Positions 59,052 through 64,000 of a stretch of DNA of 64,000 bases are shown piece after piece (positions within the stretch are counted from its first letter, which is position 1; each line of letters opens with the position of its first letter). The notes under the pieces were generated by a model, which had not been told where the DNA came from, searched no databases, and was given only the letters and a program-made list of their open reading frames with translations. The position numbers and the translations under genes were made by a program. Source of the DNA: Gonapodya prolifera JEL478 (taxonomy: Eukaryota; Monoblepharomycota; Monoblepharidomycetes; Monoblepharidales; Gonapodyaceae); the NCBI GenBank assembly GCA_001574975.1, contig KQ965800.1:124001-188000 (forward strand), given 5' to 3'.

Positions 59052-62000
59052 TCACAGAGCCCCAGTACCCCTCCCTTCCAACCACCACAACCAAACGTCC
59101 GCCCTCTCCACCCCAACCTTTGCGCTCCAACACTCTCCCAGACCTCGCTGAACAACTTCCCTCCACCTCCTCTTCCCCCACGGTGTCATGGGCCTGGTCG
59201 CCCCGACCTGCTCCACCAATCTCGCCGCCTTCTCCAACCGCTCCACCTCCCTTTCCCTCGCCTGAATAGCCCCCTCGACGTCCATCGCACAGTCGCGCAC
59301 CGTCCTGCTCGCACAAACGGCATTTACCGCAGCGCACCACTGGTCGCACTCGGGGTCACCACCAAGCATCGAAAACGGGAACTCCTTCCCTGCCGACGTG
59401 CAAAGTCTCCAGCCATCGGGCTCGTCAGGTCTTCGCAGCGCTACGGCTGCAAACAGAGGGATGGGTCGCCCAACTTGACGGAACGGAGGCTGGTGGAGCT
59501 GCATTGTGGCGTTTCCAGGCTCCAGAACGAGTTTTGCAGGTTCGGAATACGGCGGTCTTGTCGCGATGGCAGACATGTACGGAGGCAGCGCCGCCCGAAT
59601 GTCGTCCGCGTCATTGGAGGAAGGGCGACCGACTGTCGTGGCTCCGTTGGTCCCTGTGTCTCCACTCAGTCTTGCCTCTGCATCAGGATCCGCTCCAACA
59701 TCCTCCACCGAATTCGCCCAGGGAAGCCCGCTCGCGCTGTCCAACTCCCCTTCAACCTCCCAAACGCCATTATCGTCCTGGAGGCCAGATCTGGGGCGGT
59801 TTGAGCCCGCGGCTGCCGAAGCAGACCTCGCATGGGCACTTCGCCTCGCCGCATGGTTCGCCAGAGCGTCCGCAAGGGCAGTCGGGTCAACCGGCCCCCC
59901 CGTAGCGTCTGCGACCGCCCCGGCAATCAGAGCCTGCTCCTCAAGCCCGTACACAGCCGACACCACCATTGACCTGGGTCTCGCTTTTGGCTCCACCGAG
60001 TCCGCCCGTCTGGGCAAAGCCGGCGCAGGAGCTCCCTCAACTGCGTTATCGGGCACAGTCGCTGACCTCGGCATGTTTCCCACCTGGTCCCTCGGCACCC
60101 CCCTCGCGTTGGCCAGCAAGGACGCGTGCCTGGACAGCTGCTTTGCGTGGCGGGCCTGGACTTGAGCAGGTCCTGACATCCCGGTAGACGTTCTCGGGGA
60201 CCCCGTGCCGGACCCATCTGAGGACCGGCCCAGCCTTCCTATATCCGACGACGAGTTCTTCCCCTTACTGCGGCTGCCATCCCACCTCCCGATCCCAACA
60301 ACGGCGCGCATCCCAATAACGCGTTCCACCTCTTCTCGAGCCGCTCGCCACTCGGCCTCGTGCGCCGGGTCGCTCTCTTCGTTGGACGCTCTTTGGCCGT
60401 TGGGGTTCCACGCGAGAGAAGCGATAGCACGTAATGCCGCGCGGGGTGTGAGGGGGGCGGGCACGGCGGGGCCGACGGGTGGCGGGGGAGATGTGGATCG
60501 AGAGGAAATCCCGGGAGGCCGCGACGGGGCCGAAGAGGGAGTGGGGGGCGTGGAGAGAACGGGGCGAAATTTGACGTTCTCGTAGAGGACCTGGTAGAGT
60601 GAGTGAGATAAGGATGACGTTGGTCAATGAGGAGCGAGAACAAGTCCCCTTCGAAACAATACTCCTCGAATCCACCCGCTTTCCCCCTCCACCCCTTCTC
60701 CCCAACCATCACCACCCCTCGCACTCAACTCACCTCCAACAACTCGCCCGGCAGGTCCTTTCCAAACTTCCCGAACCGTGTATTACTGACAAAGTCTTCC
60801 CGCGACATCTTGCGTGTGATGTAGGGAGAGTACAGGTCCGTGTTGAGCATCAACAGAGACGCAGAGAGCACGTGCGGTTCGTCTGGTGGGTGGGTGGGTG
60901 GGGGAGGTGGTGGACGGTGGCGCAGCCATCAGAAACGAGCACCTCACGACGCACCCCAGCTCCTAAACTCTCCATACACTCCCCATCCCCCACCCACCCC
61001 CCGCAACTCACGTTTACTCCTCCACCCCGCCTTATTACACCTCCAATACCTCTCCGCGAACGCGTCCAGCGCGCGGTCGATCTGCTGGCTCTCCCTCGGG
61101 ATCTCGAACCGGGCAAAAAAACGGCGCATCGCCGCGTCCAGCCCGACGTCGCGAAGGTCCAGTGAGGCGAGGAGCGCCCGGCGGACGAGGAGGTGCAGGG
61201 GAGAGTCGCTGGGAGAGGGGCCCGGGGGGGGTGGTGGATTGAGTGAGTCGGGGGACAAAGGTGAAAGAACCAGCGACCGAAACTCACGACGTGGAGGCTT
61301 CAACCATACACCCCCTCTCCCCGCCCTTCCTCTTCGCTTCGTCCACGGCCTTGTCCAATTCCTCCCTCGTCACACCATGCGCCTCGAACTCGGCCTCATC
61401 AAGCCCGTCATCGGGAAGCATCGACGTCGTGTCCCCGCTCGGCCGCGACCCGGACGACACCCGGAGCGCTTCACCTGCCGCAGCAGCTTCGGCAAGGCGG
61501 GGCTCGTCCGTCCTGCGGCGCCACCGCCGTCCCTGCCCTTGGGGGTCAACGGACCCGTCGCTCGCCGGGCTGGGGTCCCGCGAATGAGCGGCCGATCCGG
61601 GCACGGACGACGACGAGACGAAGGGCGTCCATGACTGCGTCCATCCCGTGACGGACCCGCCCGATGAGGACGGCGGAAGGTGCTGCTGCTGCCCTCCTCC
61701 CGCACCGGCCGTGGCAGAGGCAGTGGCACCGGCGGCCGCGGACGCAGACGCAAGCATACCGGCCGACGAGGCTCCCGCGACGGCCAACCCGGAACTGGAC
61801 ATGGTGTTGGCCCGCCTCCCCTCGTGCCCGGACGGGCGGACGAGGACGAGCGGACTGTGAGAGGCGAATGTGCCCGAGGCGGAGAAGGAGGCGGAGGTGG
61901 AGCGCGGGAAGGGGGCGCGGGGGGGCTATGAGGGTGGTGGGGGTGGGGAGGGAAGGGGAGGGAGAAGCGGGGATGGAAGATGAGACACGGGCGATGAAGA

Positions 62001-62899
62001 AGCGGGCCGACAGCCGATAGCTGACGTACCAGTGACGGTGTGGACTCCCCCGCCCAGTCGCCTACCGGGGGATGTCCGCTGGCTTCCTCCACCATGGGCG
62101 CGGCGCCCACATCCTCAACCACAAGAAAGGTGTCGTCCCCCTCCACATCAAACTGATCCTGCACTCCTCCACTCTCGTCATCGACGGCAAGCGGGCTGAA
62201 GGGTATGAACTCGGCCACGTTCGCGTGCAGCCGCCCGCCGCCGTCGTCGGCAAACTCGGAGTCCTCCCCGGACGCGAGTGAGCGCGAGTACCCCGATTCT
62301 CCCGAGGGGTTGTCGGTTCCGGTTTCGGAGGTGAGAGAGGAGTTGGATTGCGAAGGGGTCATGTTGGAGTTGGAGACGGAGGAGGAGCCGGGGGTTGTGA
62401 GGTAGGACGAGGAGGTGGAACGGCGTGGGGCGGTGGTGGAGGAGGTCGAGTGGTGCAGGTGGGAGTGCAGGGGCAGGTTGGCGGTGTGGACGTGGACGTG
62501 GGGTGAGTGGCGTGGGGAGGAGGAGTTAGGCGAGGACGACTCGGTGTGCCATTGGTTTTGGGTGGAATGGTATGGCTGTTGTGGCGGGTGTGAAGAGTCG
62601 AACGAGTGTCGTGTAAGTTGTTGGTGGGCAGCGGAGAGGAAATGGGTCTGTTGTACGGCGTGGTTTCCAGCGCCGTGATGCTGGTATTGCGTGTTGTTCG
62701 GGAAGGTGAGGGTGGGAGCAGCTCCTTGCACTTGACCAGGAGGGAGAGGAGCGCTCCACGGTCGGGATATGGAGTCGTTGGCACCGTTGTGCAGAACGTG
62801 GTTACCGGGTCGGCTGATTGGGCCCCGTCTGCTGCCACCTCCTGCCCTGTCGTCGTCTGCGACCAGGAGTGGAGGCCCTTTGAACAGTCCAGAGTGCAT
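59052..62899 (-). CDS. Sec7-domain ARF guanine-nucleotide exchange factor (Syt1/Yel1/EFA6-like)
   Basis: Five exons (62030-62899, 61288-61925, 61012-61208, 60734-60882, 59052-60590) join in frame to 1130 residues. The first ~500 residues are His/Ser/Pro/Gly-rich and look disordered. The Sec7 domain follows: LHLLVRRALLASLDL, MRRFFARFEIPRESQQIDRA carrying the catalytic glutamate of the RESQQIDR loop (GEAQKIDR in ARNO), FAERYWRCN, LSASLLMLNTDLYSPYITRK, and MSREDFVSNTRFGKFGKDLP. The long last exon is low complexity, then has a segment resembling the end of a PH domain (FPFSMLGGDPECDQWCAAVN) and a coiled coil (AIQAREREVERLEKAARLVE). That Sec7-PH-coil order suits Syt1/Yel1/EFA6 proteins, which activate Arf or Arl1 at Golgi or plasma membrane. 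A full PH domain is not evident to me. Confidence 0.9.
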
Positions 62900-63699
62900 C
62901 TCTGCGCAAAGCTGTCAGCGGTTGCTTTGAAAAGGCGATTTCGGAGGGGGCTGAGGGGACAGAGAGGTGGTGTGCTTGGTGCGGGGATACAGTGGCCACG
63001 TGCAGCGGTGTCGGGAAGGGGGTCGATCACCAGCCCACCACCGCCGAGCCAGTCGTCTGTGTGCCTACGCCGCCCGCGGTGTCTGCAACCGCTGTTCCCC
63101 CTCGTGTCGTCGCACCCCGCGTCCCTGTGCAGTCCGCGTGTCCGAGTGTCCGGGAGACACCGCCAGCCAATCAGCAGCGCACTCTCGCAGTCCGACGCAC
63201 ACACTCCGCTTTCGCCCTTTTTTTCTGCCTGGATGTCGTCGCTCCTCGCTCGCCCGGCGTGCACAAATGATGCGGTCGATCGTTGTGGCGGGGTTTCGGG
63301 AGGTGCGTCTATTCCGTTTCAGGCGATTCTCCGCGCAAACAAAAGTCCGCTCGTTTCGCTGCACGCGGCCACTTACTCTTATCCGCCCTAGTGGCTAACC
63401 ACGGAGGGCACCAGCGACATCGGGGGAGGTGTTTTGCCCACAAAAGACCTTCAGTTCTTTTGTTGGCCTGGTTGGCAACTCGAGTTTCAGTTTGAATCTT
63501 CTTGGTGCCGGACAAGTTGGTAACGTATATCCTTGATCGTCCGATGAACAAGAATATCAAATTTCTTCATAATCTCGACTTTTTTTTTTTGTCGAGTACT
63601 CCATTGCAAACTGCTCCGCGCCCCAAAGTCCCGCTCCCGCTTTTGTCTGACCGGCACACTACGCATTCCACTCTCAACCACGAAATTAGCGACGTAGCC
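62900..63699. promoter_or_regulatory. divergent promoter region (Sec7 GEF / right-edge gene)
   Basis: An 800-bp gap separates divergent start codons. Open frames continue here on both strands because of the GC-rich composition but have no domain content. A T-run lies at about 63582-63591. Confidence 0.4.
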
Positions 63700-64000
63700 A
63701 TGGCGAGTGGAAAGACTTGGGCTGCGGAAATGACCTCGGGGAACGGAGCGTGCGCTGCGGAAGAAGTGAGTCACCCTTCGCAACTCGCGAGCGGCATCGG
63801 CGTCGGACGACTCACATGGCCACTCTCTGCGCAGATCACACTGCCAATGCCAACCGCAGCTGCCTTCTCCCGCCCGGCATAGGCATGATGGAGCTTACGA
63901 ACCGATGCGCGGTCCTCGGGGCACCGCTTCCTGTCCACGTCGCCCCGCAGGCGTCTGCTGCTTATCAAGACAATGCATCCGCACATGTGAGTTGCTGGAA
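63700..64000 (+). CDS. first exons of a gene running off the right end, unrecognised
   Basis: Exon 1 (63700-63765) reads MASGKTWAAEMTSGNGACAA and ends at a strong donor GTGAGT. A second exon ends at another strong donor at 63987. Its acceptor is either at 63836 or at 63859, giving different frames; one of them reads MMELTNRCAVLGAPLPVHVA. Too little is present to identify the product. The paired donors make a real gene likely. Confidence 0.45.

Noticed and set aside
59506-60165. Long Ala/Ser/Pro-rich frames on the strand opposite the Sec7 GEF
   Set aside because: Mirror frames of a GC-rich real exon; the minus strand carries the conserved domains.
1-64000. tRNA, rRNA, CRISPR and insertion-sequence searches by eye
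   Set aside because: No B-box-like GGTTCGANTCC with a matching cloverleaf, no rRNA blocks beyond the snoRNA antisense, no regularly spaced short repeats, and no transposase was seen. A covariance or profile search could still find a divergent tRNA.

Overview
The window reads as a fungal nuclear chromosome segment. Genes lie on both strands and are split by short GT-AG introns, mostly 50-150 nt. The gene set is fungal: ALG3, a large P4 flippase, a multicopper oxidase, an LPMO-like secreted protein, a Sec7 ARF exchange factor and small secreted cysteine-rich proteins. The combination (SPEN-type RRM/SPOC protein, bromodomain-GATA-NET fusion, LPMO-like and SnoaL-like secreted families) would suit an early-diverging or chytrid-like fungus, but that is inference. 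One N occurs at 1319, so this is draft sequence. For the strongest genes I placed every splice junction by GT/AG and reading frame; summed exon lengths divide exactly by three for SPEN, LysM, RPL7, bromodomain-GATA, both kinases, ALG3, P4-ATPase, PAP2, F-box, the cysteine-rich protein, the multicopper oxidase and the Sec7 GEF.

Layout. 1-8.2 kb: the edge of a poly-proline gene, a ~108-bp tandem repeat, an LPMO-like gene and, convergent with it, a Fus1-like membrane SH3 protein. 8.2-13.4 kb: a Dpy-30 protein divergent from a 1367-residue SPEN-type RNA-binding protein. 14.5-17.5 kb: a LysM protein and RPL7, whose second intron carries a convincing C/D snoRNA. 18.9-23.3 kb: an unrecognised nuclear-type protein and a bromodomain/GATA-finger/NET protein. 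24-28 kb: two tandem paralogous protein kinases. 28.1-36.3 kb: ALG3 and a 12-exon P4-ATPase whose 891-nt first intron holds a repeat family. 37.5-40 kb: the same repeat as a degenerate ~180-bp tandem array. 41-46 kb: a SnoaL-like secreted protein and a PAP2 lipid phosphatase. 46-52 kb: an F-box protein, a six-cysteine secreted protein and a Fet3/laccase-type multicopper oxidase. 54.7-58.7 kb: an ERD1-like EXS protein with an in-frame stop and a membrane-anchored methyltransferase with broken frames. 59-62.9 kb: a Sec7 ARF GEF. 63.7 kb on: the start of a partial gene.

Several genes serve the secretory pathway and membrane lipids (ALG3, P4 flippase, Sec7 GEF, PAP2 phosphatase, ERD1-like). Others act in nuclear RNA or chromatin work (SPEN, Dpy-30, bromodomain-GATA) or are secreted (LPMO-like, multicopper oxidase, cysteine-rich and SnoaL-like proteins). 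There is no sign of one co-regulated cluster. The best candidates for something new are the bromodomain-GATA-NET protein, the fungal SPEN protein, the RPL7 intronic snoRNA, the tandem kinases with an arginine in place of the catalytic-loop lysine, and the repeat family shared by a flippase intron and a nearby array.
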